A DNA stretch of 39,347 nucleotides from a virus (IMGVR_UViG_3300048929_000314:1-39347), one strand, 5' to 3'; shown: positions 19,680-28,958, counted from the first letter of the stretch. The notes: a model not told the origin generated them from the letters alone. Program-made: numbers and translations.

Positions 19680-22600
19680 ATGACGACGACGATCGGTCGT
19701 GTCGAGTTCATCGTCTCCCTGGACGGCAAGCGCATCCCCGTCGAGGCGAAGGCGCTCGGCAAGGTCATCGGTCGCGAGATGGGCGACGGGCTCGACAGCT
19801 CGTTCCAGGATCAGCTCACGAAGATCGGCGCCCGCGTCTCCGACAAGCTTGGCGCCCAGGGCAAGCTGGCAGGTGAGCGCTTCGGCTCGACGTTCGACCG
19901 CGAGCTGCAGTCGCGGTTCTCCGGCGTGCAGAACCAGGTGGCCGCGGCGCTCGCCGACAAGGGCGAGTTCCGCAAGTTCGCGGATAACTTCCTGACCGTG
20001 GACGAGGCCGTGCAGCGACTGCAGTCCGACCTGCAAGATCTCGCCGGCCAGAAGATCATCGACGACGAGGGCAACGAGCGCCTCGTGCTCACGAAGAAGC
20101 AGCTCGCGGACTTCTCGGCCGAGGCCCGGCGGCTCGGCTCCGACCTGACCAAGGTCAAGGCCCAGGAGAAGCAGTTCTTTGACGGCATGGCGCAGTTCTC
20201 GAACCTCCGCTCCAAGCTCGACGAGACCTGGGAGTCCGCGAAGCGCTTCGACGACGAGCTCATCAACGCGGAGCACAGCGCGGGCCGGTTCGAGAACGCG
20301 ATCAAGAGCGCCGGCAACAACTCGGGCTGGAAGAACCTCTCCGCCAACACCCGGCAGTGGACCCTCATCATCGGCGCCATCGCGGCGGGCGGCTCCGACA
20401 TCGGTGCCCTCGGTTCGGCGGCCGGTGCCGGGCTGGTCGCGCTCGGCTCGGCGCTGTCGTCCGCCGTCGCCGGTGGCGCGGTCGCCTACGTGGCGTTCAA
20501 GAACCTCACCGGCTCGATCGAGGATCTGCCCCCGGCCGTGCAGGACGCCGCGGGCGCGTTCCAGGATCTCAAGAAGCCACTCGCTGACCTGCAGGACTTC
20601 ATCGAGACCACGGCGCTCGCGAACTCGACGCGAGACTGGCAGTCGCTCGGCAACACGATCCGGGCCATCACGCCCGCCTTCGCGCCGCTCTCGCAGGAAA
20701 TCGGCAACCTGGTGCACGAGCTGGCCGACAACCTCGCACCGGGAACCGAGGCGTTCTCGGTGCTCGAGGGCTTCCTGCGCGGCTCGGCGCCCATCTTCCA
20801 CAGCATCGCGGCCGACGCGGGCACCCTCGGTCTGGCGCTGCTGCGCGGCTTCACGCGCGCGCAGCCGGAGGCGCAGAAGCTGGTCGGCTGGATTGGCCGA
20901 CTCATCGGTCAGTTCGACAAGTTCACCCAGAGCGACGACTTCGACGTGTGGCTGCGCAACGCGGACTCGGTGCTCACCCACCTGGGCGGGCTGCTCGACT
21001 CGACAGGTCGGATGCTCGACAACCTGGTCACGAAGTCCGCGATCGACCGGCTCAACGACTTCACGGACAACCTCTCCGAGTTCATGCCGAATCTGGGTCG
21101 GCTGCTCGACGTGCTCGGCCGACTCGACGTCTTCGGCCTACTGGCCCAGGGGCTCAACGACTTCGGCCAGGCCCTCGAGCCCCTCGCGGGGCCCGCGGCA
21201 GACCTGGCAGACGCCCTGCGGCGGCTGCTCTCCATCTCGATCTCCGAGTTCGCGGACGCGCTCGGTGGTCTCGCCCAGGTACTCGCGCCCGTGGTGCAGG
21301 CGTTCGCCGACTTCCTGAACGCCCTGCCACCCGACGTGATTCAGGGGCTCGCGAATGGACTTCTCGTACTCGCCGGCGCCTTCGTCGTCCTTCGTGGCGC
21401 GATGGCGATCGGCTCCGCCATGGACGCATTGGACCTGTTCGGCGTGAAGCTCGGCAAGCTCGGTCCCCTCGGGACGACTGCTGCATCCGGGCTCAGCAAG
21501 TTCACGGCCGCACTGCCCGCCCTGGGCACCCTCGGCCTCATCGCGGCGGGCGCCGTCGCCGTCGGCGCGGCCCTGCACTCGGCCTTCATCCCCTCGGTCG
21601 ACGAGAGCACCGCGGCGCTCAAGAAGGCGGGGTCGGCAGCGGAGCAGTTCCAGACCGGCATCGCGGCCGTAACCCCCTTCGGCGTCAACATCGACGCCCT
21701 CTCGGCTTCCGTGAAGACGCTCGGCAAGGATCTCGACGAGGCCCAGGGCACCACGGGGTGGCTGCAGGACATCTCCGGATTCATCCCCACCTCGATCACT
21801 GCGGTGCAGGGCCTGTCGGATTCCTTCGCCGAGCTGGCGCAGACGAACCTTCCGCTCGCGCAGCAGAAGTTCGAGCAGCTCACCGAGTCGGCCAACCTGA
21901 ACTCGACCCAGTCGAGCGAGCTGATCGACAAGATGGGCTCGTTCAAGGACGCGCTCTCGAAGGTCGCCGACCAGCAGGGCCTCACCGCGGACTCGCAGAC
22001 GCTGCTCAACATCGCGATGGGCGAGACCGGATCGAAGGTCACGAGCACAGCGACCACGCTCGGCTCGCTGCACGACGCCGCCCTCGACACCTCGACGTCC
22101 ATCACCGACCTGTCGAATAGGATCAACGGCTTTGGCTCCGCCAACCTCGACGCCCGCTCGGCCGCGCGCGACTACCAGCAGTCGCTCGCCGACCTGTCGA
22201 AGTCCATCCAGGACAACGGCACCTCGCTGGACATCGCGACCCAGAAGGGCCGCGACAATGAGGCGGCCATCGACGCGCTGGCGCAGTCGATCATCGCGAA
22301 TGCCGGTGCCACGAAGACGCTGACCGGATCGCAGGATGCCGCGAATGCCACCCTCGAGACCGGGCGCCAGGCGCTCATCAAGATGCTCGCCTCGTTCGGC
22401 ATCGCGGGCTCGGCGGCCGAGACCTATGCCGACAAGCTCGGTCTGATCCCGGCGAAGAAGAACACGGTCATCACGGCCGACACCACGCAGGCGTCGAACG
22501 CGCTGGGCACCCTGGTGAAGCAGTACGACGGCCGGGTCATCACCCTTTACGTGCACACCGACGGCTCCATCACGATCCCTGGCTCGCGCGTCACGGCGCA

Positions 22601-22886
22601 CGCTCGAGGTACGATCACCTCCGGGCCGGAATACTCGCTCATCGGTGAGGCTGGCCGCGAGGCGGTCGTGCCCCTGGACCGCCCGCTCAGCCAGGTCGAC
22701 CCGTCGGTGCGAGCCCTCTCGGCCATCGCTCAGGGCCTGTCGACGACGGCGCTCGCCGGCGGCGGTACGGGTGGCGGCGGCTCGACGACGCTGTTGCCCG
22801 GTAGCGTGGTCATCCAGGATGCGCGCGACCCGTACCGCACCGGGCTCGAGGTCGTGGACGCCATCGCTGAGAAGGTGAACAGCTAG
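19680..22886 (+). CDS. Tape measure protein, 1068 aa
   Basis: Sets tail length and exits during DNA injection. ATG 19680 is chosen for its ribosome site (GGGAGGCGAG); an in-frame ATG at 19626 overlaps the chaperone. The N-terminal 220 residues are coiled-coil-like (RFSGVQNQVAAALADKGEFR, LTKKQLADFSAEARRLGSDL). Hydrophobic segments follow at about 236-275 (LIIGAIAAGGSDIGALGSAA), 555-590 (GLANGLLVLAGAFVVLRGAM) and 610-640 (TLGLIAAGAVAVGAALHSAF). The end has GPEYSLIGEAGREAVVPLDR, common in tape measures. With about 1.5 angstrom per residue the tail should be near 160 nm. Ends TAGTG with the next gene. Confidence 0.93.
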   Translation: MTTTIGRVEFIVSLDGKRIPVEAKALGKVIGREMGDGLDSSFQDQLTKIGARVSDKLGAQGKLAGERFGSTFDRELQSRFSGVQNQVAAALADKGEFRKFADNFLTVDEAVQRLQSDLQDLAGQKIIDDEGNERLVLTKKQLADFSAEARRLGSDLTKVKAQEKQFFDGMAQFSNLRSKLDETWESAKRFDDELINAEHSAGRFENAIKSAGNNSGWKNLSANTRQWTLIIGAIAAGGSDIGALGSAAGAGLVALGSALSSAVAGGAVAYVAFKNLTGSIEDLPPAVQDAAGAFQDLKKPLADLQDFIETTALANSTRDWQSLGNTIRAITPAFAPLSQEIGNLVHELADNLAPGTEAFSVLEGFLRGSAPIFHSIAADAGTLGLALLRGFTRAQPEAQKLVGWIGRLIGQFDKFTQSDDFDVWLRNADSVLTHLGGLLDSTGRMLDNLVTKSAIDRLNDFTDNLSEFMPNLGRLLDVLGRLDVFGLLAQGLNDFGQALEPLAGPAADLADALRRLLSISISEFADALGGLAQVLAPVVQAFADFLNALPPDVIQGLANGLLVLAGAFVVLRGAMAIGSAMDALDLFGVKLGKLGPLGTTAASGLSKFTAALPALGTLGLIAAGAVAVGAALHSAFIPSVDESTAALKKAGSAAEQFQTGIAAVTPFGVNIDALSASVKTLGKDLDEAQGTTGWLQDISGFIPTSITAVQGLSDSFAELAQTNLPLAQQKFEQLTESANLNSTQSSELIDKMGSFKDALSKVADQQGLTADSQTLLNIAMGETGSKVTSTATTLGSLHDAALDTSTSITDLSNRINGFGSANLDARSAARDYQQSLADLSKSIQDNGTSLDIATQKGRDNEAAIDALAQSIIANAGATKTLTGSQDAANATLETGRQALIKMLASFGIAGSAAETYADKLGLIPAKKNTVITADTTQASNALGTLVKQYDGRVITLYVHTDGSITIPGSRVTAHARGTITSGPEYSLIGEAGREAVVPLDRPLSQVDPSVRALSAIAQGLSTTALAGGGTGGGGSTTLLPGSVVIQDARDPYRTGLEVVDAIAEKVNS

Positions 22887-24163
22887 TGTTCCAGGGCTAT
22901 CTCGAGGTGGGCGGGACGGAGATCCTCAACGCCGCTCGCGCCTACGGCTACTCCCAGACGGCCGACTGCCCTGTCACCTGGTTCAACGACCCGGAGTGCC
23001 CGGAGATCGCCGACGCCCTGGGCGACGTCGCCTACGACTACGCCGACATCACCTCGGCGCCCTGGTACGACCCGCAGGACGAGGCGACGACGCGGTTCTT
23101 CGGTGCCTACCCGCTGACGATCCAGGGCCTCGACGAGTCCACCGCGGTCGGCGACTCGACGCAGAACATCGGTCCTGGTGGCGTCATCGCCCGCGAGCGC
23201 TTCGCGACCCGCGTCGTCAAGGTCAAGGCCATGCTGGTCGCGCGCGAGCTCGACGCTCTCGAGGCGGGGATGTCGTGGCTGGCGGCCATGATGCAGCTCC
23301 GCGCGTGCGCGACGCACGACAGTGCGTGCGGCGACATGGACCTGCACTTCTTCGCCAACTGCCCCAGCACGAGCGACGAGGCCGACCTCTGGGGCCGCAA
23401 CGTCCACGGCGTGCGTCGCGTGTCGGGCCCGATCCCGATCGACGAGTTCCGCCGGAAGACGAACCACGGCGACATCGTCGGGCGCACCGTGCAGTTCGTC
23501 TTCGAGGCGGCATCCGCGTTCATCTACGCGAACCCCGAGGAGATCGCGCTCACCCCGACCGACCCGACCACGTTCCAGGACATCTACACGAACCTGGTGC
23601 GCTACCCGTCGGCGCAGATCCGCGCGGCCGCGGTGGACGTGGTCGTCGCCACGAACTACTCACCGAACCCGTCGTGCGAGGTGAACGTCACCGGCTGGGC
23701 ATCCGGCGGTGACGGAACCGGCGTCACGACAGGCGTCGCAGCTCCGGTGCGCGACACGACCCAGTTCTACGTGGGCGCTGCATCCGCGCGAGCCACCTAC
23801 ACGGCGCCGGCTGCCGGCTCGAACGGCTACGTCTACGAGCGCCAGGAGGTCACGCTGCCCACCGGCATTACCGGGCTGCGCTACTCGTGCGGCCTGTGGG
23901 CGCTGGCGAACGTGCAGTCCGGCACCGCGGTGATCTCCGGCATCGACATCGTCGCGATCTGGCGCAACGCCGGTGTCGCACTCCGCACCGACGTGATCCA
24001 GTCGGCCATTCCGATCACGGGCGGCTACTTCTCGCTGGCGAGCATCCAGCCACCCGCGGGAGCCACGACCGTTATCCTCGAGGCACGTGCCAAGCTGACA
24101 TCCTGGGCATCCGGCGCGGTGGTCCGCCTGTTCGCGGACGCATGCCTGGTCTCAGTGCCGTAG
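22886..24163 (+). CDS. Minor tail protein (distal tail-like) with C-terminal carbohydrate-binding-like domain, 425 aa
   Basis: First gene after the tape measure, GTG start overlapping its stop. The N-terminal 260 residues have distal-tail style (FQGYLEVGGTEILNAARAYG, RVVKVKAMLVARELDALEAG, HGVRRVSGPIPIDEFRRKTN, GRTVQFVFEAASAFIYANPE). Residues 265-425 form a second domain starting NYSPNPSCEVNVTGWASGGD, the entry motif of jelly-roll carbohydrate-binding modules (CBM4/9-like), and running through GYVYERQEVTLPTGITGL to the end. I infer that it builds the tail tip hub and touches host surface sugars. Confidence 0.75.
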   Translation: MFQGYLEVGGTEILNAARAYGYSQTADCPVTWFNDPECPEIADALGDVAYDYADITSAPWYDPQDEATTRFFGAYPLTIQGLDESTAVGDSTQNIGPGGVIARERFATRVVKVKAMLVARELDALEAGMSWLAAMMQLRACATHDSACGDMDLHFFANCPSTSDEADLWGRNVHGVRRVSGPIPIDEFRRKTNHGDIVGRTVQFVFEAASAFIYANPEEIALTPTDPTTFQDIYTNLVRYPSAQIRAAAVDVVVATNYSPNPSCEVNVTGWASGGDGTGVTTGVAAPVRDTTQFYVGAASARATYTAPAAGSNGYVYERQEVTLPTGITGLRYSCGLWALANVQSGTAVISGIDIVAIWRNAGVALRTDVIQSAIPITGGYFSLASIQPPAGATTVILEARAKLTSWASGAVVRLFADACLVSVP

Positions 24164-24173
24164 GGAGGGCGAG

Positions 24174-26372
24174 ATGACGCAGACAACGTGGGGTGTTGGC
24201 GGCACGACCCGCTCGACCAACACCTCGGGTGCTGGCGACGGCTGGCGCACCCCCGGTATCGGAACCCCGACCTGCCGCGCCATCTACGACGGCACGCGCC
24301 CCGTGCAGATCTTCTCGGTCGTGCCCGCCGCGGGCACCGGCGACCGGCTGGGCCGCTTCCGCCTGCAGGGCGATGGCTCGGATCGCGCGAGCGGCTACTT
24401 CGGCAGCTCCGGATTCGCCATCGAGTTCCGCGTCATCCGCAACAGCGGCAACATCCAGCTCGGCCTGCTCGGCAACGGCCAGGGCCCGACCTACTGGATC
24501 TCCTCCGGCGACCCGGTGAACTGGTCGCCGAACGGCATCCAGCCCGGCACGCTGACCTACTTCCAAGCGCCGAGCGCGCCGACGAACGTGGTCATCACGC
24601 CTGGCACTGGGCAGATCTCCGTCGCGTTCGCGAACCCGACCGACAACGGCGGTCTGGCGCTGACGCAGTTCCGTCACCAGGTCTCGCTGCGCAGCGACTT
24701 CGCGACCATCGTGAAGGAGGTCACGGACACAAACACCCCGACCGTCATCACGGGGCTGCCCTCCAACGTGGTGCTCTACCACCGGATGATGGCGGAGAAC
24801 GCTGTCACCGCGGCGCTGTCGAAGAAGGGCGGCGCGGCCACCGCGACGAAGTCCTTCACGCTCGGCACGCCGCCGGCTACGGCGCCGACGCTCGGTGTCG
24901 CCTCGAGCTCGGACGGCTCGTACGCCTCGATCATCCTCACGCCCCCGACCACGGGCGGCCCGTTCCTGGACTACACGCTCACCACGACGCCCGTGGATGC
25001 AGCCGGCAACGCGACCGGCGCGCCGACGACCAACACGTTCACCACGATCATTTACAACAAGACGGGCCTGATTCCGGGGCAGCGGTACAAGTACACGGCG
25101 ACCGCGCGCTCTGCCAGCGGTAATTCGCCAGCGTCGACCCCGGTGTTCGTCACGCAGACAAGGCCGACCCTCGAGCCGGGCGACTACTTCGACGGGGCCA
25201 AGGTCGCGCTCACGGATGACGCCTTCAACTGGACGGGCACCGCGGGCTCCTCGACGAGCCAGGCGAAGGGCTTCTCCACCACTGGATGGCGCGCGTTCCC
25301 GACGTCGGGCGACGCGCACGGCGCGACAGGCGTCTGCTACTCGATGACCGGCGGGTTCAACCGCTCCCGCTCGGTGCGCTGCCAGTTCTTCTCGGACGCC
25401 ACCTCGGCCGGTGTCGTCTTCGGCACCGCGGAAGATCCCGCCAACGAGCTCGTGGACTACTCGGCCATGGTCGGGGCGCGGACGACAGGCCGTTCGCAGC
25501 AGCTTGCGATGGCGATCCGCTTCACGGACGCCTCGCACGCACAGCTCGCCACCGTGGTCGGCCAGAACGTCCTGGTGCCCGCCGGCGCCTTCACGCTGCT
25601 GCCGTCCGTCTACGCGCTGTCCCCCGCCGGGACAGCGTTCGTGAGCGTGCTCGTGATCGACGTGAACGACGGCACGAACTGGGCGCTGTGGCGCGGCGGA
25701 GATCTCCTGCGCCTCGACTCGGCGATCTTCTCCGTCGGCCAGCTCGACGGCTACTTCGACGGCGCGTACGTCGACAACAACCAGTGGAACTACGCCTGGA
25801 CCGGCACGGCGGATGCCTCGACCTCGACGCGCACGCCCGTCATCGCGGCGCCGACCGACCCGCTCGCCGACCCCGACTGCCCAGCACCCCCGGACCCGCC
25901 TCGAGCGCCCATCATCGACGACCTCTGCATCGACGAGACGGGCACCTGGCGGCGCTACTGGGCCACGATCCCGGCGACCGACATCCCCGAGTTCACGAGC
26001 ACGCTGCCCACGCTGATCCTGTCGACCGCGGGCGACGAGGCTCGGCAGGCCCGCATCCGGATCTACCCGAACCCGGACGCGCTGGACCCTGACGACATCG
26101 ACGACGCCAGCTACGACTCCGAGCTGATCGTCTCGTACATGCCGCCGAACACGGACATGACGCTCGACTCCCCGATGCAGCGCGCCTACGCATCCGTGGC
26201 CGGGAGTGCCACGATCCCCGCCGACCATCTCCTCTACGGCACGGGCGGAACCCCGCCGGTGTGGCCTGAGCTCGGATGTGGGCAGGCGTACATCGTCTCC
26301 TTCGACGTGCCAGTGACCGCTCCGATCGGGAACTTCTCGACCCGCGTGCTGCTGACGCGAAAGATCATCTGA
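24174..26372 (+). CDS. Minor tail protein with two fibronectin type III-like domains, 732 aa
   Basis: Residues 1-125 form a strand-rich start (TTWGVGGTTRSTNTSGAGDG, GRFRLQGDGSDRASGYFGS). At about 128-220 (PSAPTNVVITPGTGQISVAF, ..., NGGLALTQFRHQV) and 232-325 (APTLGVASSSDGSYASIILT, ..., GLIPGQRYKYTATARSASG) are two FN3-type repeats. About 330-550 is a lectin-like jelly-roll (SRSVRCQFFSDATSAGVVFG, QQLAMAIRFTDASHAQLATV). A Pro-rich hinge and a C-terminal 150-residue domain follow. Such multi-domain proteins form side fibres or tip proteins. Start has GGAGGGCGAG; ends TGATG with the next gene. Confidence 0.8.
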   Translation: MTQTTWGVGGTTRSTNTSGAGDGWRTPGIGTPTCRAIYDGTRPVQIFSVVPAAGTGDRLGRFRLQGDGSDRASGYFGSSGFAIEFRVIRNSGNIQLGLLGNGQGPTYWISSGDPVNWSPNGIQPGTLTYFQAPSAPTNVVITPGTGQISVAFANPTDNGGLALTQFRHQVSLRSDFATIVKEVTDTNTPTVITGLPSNVVLYHRMMAENAVTAALSKKGGAATATKSFTLGTPPATAPTLGVASSSDGSYASIILTPPTTGGPFLDYTLTTTPVDAAGNATGAPTTNTFTTIIYNKTGLIPGQRYKYTATARSASGNSPASTPVFVTQTRPTLEPGDYFDGAKVALTDDAFNWTGTAGSSTSQAKGFSTTGWRAFPTSGDAHGATGVCYSMTGGFNRSRSVRCQFFSDATSAGVVFGTAEDPANELVDYSAMVGARTTGRSQQLAMAIRFTDASHAQLATVVGQNVLVPAGAFTLLPSVYALSPAGTAFVSVLVIDVNDGTNWALWRGGDLLRLDSAIFSVGQLDGYFDGAYVDNNQWNYAWTGTADASTSTRTPVIAAPTDPLADPDCPAPPDPPRAPIIDDLCIDETGTWRRYWATIPATDIPEFTSTLPTLILSTAGDEARQARIRIYPNPDALDPDDIDDASYDSELIVSYMPPNTDMTLDSPMQRAYASVAGSATIPADHLLYGTGGTPPVWPELGCGQAYIVSFDVPVTAPIGNFSTRVLLTRKII

Positions 26373-27523
26373 TGGGCGTATTCACCGAGGCCCAGTGTGT
26401 CTCCGGACACACGGCCTACATCATGGACCGTGGCGGCATGAAGCGCGTCGGCCAGCTTCAGGACATGTCGCAGGTCCAGTGGGGCCGCGTCCGCGACACC
26501 GTCTCCGAGGCGTCGCTCGTGATCCAGGGCGACGCCTGCGCAGCGCAGTCCGACTTCCTGAAGTCGATCGAGCCGCACCGCAGTGAGCTGTGCCTCTACC
26601 GCGGCACTGAGCGGGTCTGGGAGGGGCCGGTCTCGCTGGTCGGGTGGCACCGCGACTACGTGGAGATCGGCGCCAAGGACGTCTTCGAGTACCTCAACTT
26701 CCGGCCGCTGCAGCAGGCGTACGACAACAGCTACCCGAACGACACGCTCGCGACCACCCGCGTCGCGAACATCCTGGCGTACGAGCTGACGCACCCCTTC
26801 ACCTTCACTGATGGTGCCGGCGTCGCGCAGTCGCTGCCGGGATGGGAGCAGCTCGACCCGCCGGCCAACATCCAGCCGTTCCTGCAGATCCTCCACTTCG
26901 CCGGCGAGGCTGGCACATCAGCCGTGACCACGAAGGGCTCGATGACGGTCGGCCAGCACATCGACAACCTGGCCCGCACGGGCGGCATCGACTACACCGT
27001 GGTCGGCCGCGCGATCATCGTGTGGGACGTGTCGAACCCGCTGTCGCAGACCAGGACGATGACCGAGGCGGACTTCTTCGGCTCGCCGATCGTGACGGCG
27101 TACGGCGCCGACCACGCCGTGGCAGCGCTCGCCCTGGGAGCCAGTGGCGCCTTCGGCGCAGCGGGCGCCAACGACGCCTACTACGGCCCGTGGGCGAAGA
27201 TCTTCACCACGTACGACGAGACCGACACGAACATCCCGACCCAGTCGCAGCTCAACTCGCAGGCCGACCGGAACATGTCCGGCCGGAACCCAGTGCCGGT
27301 CGAGGTGCGCATCCCCGACAATTCGAGCATCCGGCTGAGCGACGGCTTCGCACTTCAGGATCTGATCCCGGGCGTCTACGTCCCGGTGCGTGCGACGCTA
27401 AACGCGCGCCAGCTCGTGCAGATGCAGAAGGTGCAGCAGGTCACGGTGCGCGAGACAGGCGCCGACGGCGAGACCGTGCAGCTCACGCTCGTGCCTGCTA
27501 CGGCGCCTGACGAGGAGGACTGA
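26372..27523 (+). CDS. Minor tail protein (tail tip, Gp37-like), 383 aa
   Basis: ATG 26372 overlaps the previous stop. Contains RGGMKRVGQLQDMSQVQWGR, CLYRGTERVWEGPVSLVGWH, DYVEIGAKDVFEYLNFRPLQ, VGQHIDNLARTGGIDYTVVG, and a C-terminal strand domain (GVYVPVRATLNARQLVQMQK). This follows the plan of actinophage tail-tip proteins that resemble gp27/Gp37 of the baseplate hub (split barrel domains RxxGxLxxxSxVxWxR and ExxAxDxxExL). Assignment is by pattern and place, not by search. Ends with EEEDTGATG-style coupling: GAGGAGGACTG ahead of the next ATG. Confidence 0.65.
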   Translation: MGVFTEAQCVSGHTAYIMDRGGMKRVGQLQDMSQVQWGRVRDTVSEASLVIQGDACAAQSDFLKSIEPHRSELCLYRGTERVWEGPVSLVGWHRDYVEIGAKDVFEYLNFRPLQQAYDNSYPNDTLATTRVANILAYELTHPFTFTDGAGVAQSLPGWEQLDPPANIQPFLQILHFAGEAGTSAVTTKGSMTVGQHIDNLARTGGIDYTVVGRAIIVWDVSNPLSQTRTMTEADFFGSPIVTAYGADHAVAALALGASGAFGAAGANDAYYGPWAKIFTTYDETDTNIPTQSQLNSQADRNMSGRNPVPVEVRIPDNSSIRLSDGFALQDLIPGVYVPVRATLNARQLVQMQKVQQVTVRETGADGETVQLTLVPATAPDEED

Positions 27524-28032
27524 TGACCGGCGCAGGCGGCACTCCGCGCACCGGCGTCGAGCTGTGGCGCGATCAGGGCGAGCGCATCGGCTCGCTCGAG
27601 CGGGCCATGGTCGCGTCGCGTCGCCGTGGCATCAACCAGGGCACGACCGACCAGATGAATGCGTACACGCCGACGTACTGGGAGTTCTGGTACAACACCG
27701 ACGACACTCACCTCTACGTCGGCAACAAGTCCGGCGGCTGGCGCCTGTTCAGCGGGAATGTGGCCGTCGCATCCGCGGCCTGGGACACGACAAATGGCAC
27801 CGGCACCGCAGCCCTTGCCGGCCGCACCGTGAACATCACGATCCCGACGATTCTCGAGACGACCGAGACCCTTATCTTCCAGGCCGGGTCGGTCGGTTCT
27901 GGATTCGGCTTCATCTCGGGGGTATCCATCACTCGCAACCCGACGAACACCATCCTCACCGTCCGGTTCATGCAGATCATGTCGAACGCCACGCAGGCAT
28001 TCTCGGTCATCTGGCAGATCTCTCCGCTGTAA
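27523..28032 (+). CDS. Minor tail or fibre-tip protein, 169 aa
   Basis: Starts at the TGATG overlap. The N-terminal 45 residues are basic and helical (RDQGERIGSLERAMVASRRR), followed by WEFWYNTDDTHLYVGNKSGG and WRLFSGN, a short pattern common in phage collar or fibre-base segments, then a beta domain (GRTVNITIPTILETTETLIF, FGFISGVSITRNPTNTILTV). Placed last in the tail operon, so probably the terminal tip component or receptor-binding part. No named family recognised. Confidence 0.65.
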   Translation: MTGAGGTPRTGVELWRDQGERIGSLERAMVASRRRGINQGTTDQMNAYTPTYWEFWYNTDDTHLYVGNKSGGWRLFSGNVAVASAAWDTTNGTGTAALAGRTVNITIPTILETTETLIFQAGSVGSGFGFISGVSITRNPTNTILTVRFMQIMSNATQAFSVIWQISPL

Positions 28033-28045
28033 TACGAAACGGGGT

Positions 28046-28051
28046 TAGACT
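28046..28051 (+). promoter_or_regulatory. Putative -10 element for a leaderless endolysin transcript
   Basis: TAGACT ends 7 nt before the endolysin ATG at 28059, and no Shine-Dalgarno sequence is present in the 26-nt gap. This spacing is that of leaderless genes in Actinobacteria. No -35 box is seen. Confidence 0.4.
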
Positions 28052-28058
28052 GCCGCCC

Positions 28059-28940
28059 ATGGTGCAATCGCTGATTATCCCGTTCAGAGATCACGACATC
28101 GACATCCCGTGTTCGTGGCAGTGTCACAAGAACCGCAACCCGCCGTCGGTCGAGCCGGGCACCGACCTCGCGATCCCCAAGGGCACGCAGCTCATCTCGT
28201 CCATGGACGGAATCGTGCGCGGCGTGAAGCTGACGAACAGCGGAGCGATGGGCCGAGTCGTCTTCATCCAGGGCGCCGACGGCACCACCTGGACCCGCTC
28301 GCTGCACATGCTCGAGGTGAACATCCGCGAAGGCTCCCGCGTCTTCCAGGGCGACGACATCGGTCTCTCCGGCTGTTCGGCCAACGGCTACGACGTCCCC
28401 ATGTTCGGCGTCGGCTGGCACGTGCACCAGAGCCTCTGGGTCGACCGGAAGAACCCGGTCCCCGGCATCACCCCGACCGTCGACTTCATGCAGTACGTCG
28501 GCGGGTCGCCCGCTGGCGGCGGCGGCAAGCCCATCAATCCACCCACCCCAACCCCGACGCCTCAGGAGGAGGACGACATGGCCGGAAACAGCGGCTTCTA
28601 TTACACCCGCAAGGGCACTGGTGGCGTCAAGGACGCCACCATCTACCTCATCGTCAACGGCGATGAGTCCACGTACCACGAGTACAGCAACGGCGCCGGC
28701 AACGGCCCGATGCCCTCGGCGTACAACAACGCGATCGCTGCGGCCTACCGGACGGGCTCGTTCGCGCCCATCACCGAGGGCCACGCGAACGTCATCAAGG
28801 CGCAGAACTCGGCCAAGGCCGGGCAGCTCGCCGTCGAGCTCAACTGGGACGACGTGGAGGACGTCAAGAAGCTGCTCGCCGCGCAGTCCAGCGATCTGAG
28901 CTCCGGCTCTGTCGCTGCCACGGCGGCGTCGCTCGCCTAG
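28059..28940 (+). CDS. Endolysin, M23 peptidase domain plus C-terminal domain, 293 aa
   Basis: Cleaves peptide cross-bridges of the host wall at the end of infection. Residues 1-150 are a LytM/M23 domain: NPPSVEPGTDLAIPKGT, LISSMDGIVRGVKL, TWTRSLHMLEVNI, VFQGDDIGLSG, and GWHVHQSLW. The HxH zinc pair (WHVHQ) is present. In the HxxxD motif the His is replaced by Glu (EPGTD). After a linker (GGSPAGGGGKP, then PPTPTPTPQEEDD) a separate 120-residue domain follows (AGNSGFYYTRKGTGGVKDAT, VELNWDDVEDVKKLLAAQSS), presumably wall-binding. A strong internal start lies at 28578. No signal peptide, so a holin should be needed. Confidence 0.88.
   Translation: MVQSLIIPFRDHDIDIPCSWQCHKNRNPPSVEPGTDLAIPKGTQLISSMDGIVRGVKLTNSGAMGRVVFIQGADGTTWTRSLHMLEVNIREGSRVFQGDDIGLSGCSANGYDVPMFGVGWHVHQSLWVDRKNPVPGITPTVDFMQYVGGSPAGGGGKPINPPTPTPTPQEEDDMAGNSGFYYTRKGTGGVKDATIYLIVNGDESTYHEYSNGAGNGPMPSAYNNAIAAAYRTGSFAPITEGHANVIKAQNSAKAGQLAVELNWDDVEDVKKLLAAQSSDLSSGSVAATAASLA
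28564..28580 (+). promoter_or_regulatory. Internal ribosome site and ATG inside the endolysin gene
   Basis: AGGAGGAGG (28564-28572) stands 5 nt before an in-frame ATG at 28578. It opens exactly at the start of the C-terminal domain and would yield a 120-residue product ending at 28940. It is a better ribosome site than any at the gene's own start. Confidence 0.55.
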
Positions 28941-28946
28941 TAAGCT
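28941..28946 (+). promoter_or_regulatory. Putative -10 element for the lysis-membrane genes
   Basis: TAAGCT directly follows the endolysin stop codon and lies ahead of a hairpin and the gene at 29008. One more member of the TANNNT set at gene ends. Confidence 0.3.
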
Positions 28947-28958
28947 CTGCGGTGACTG

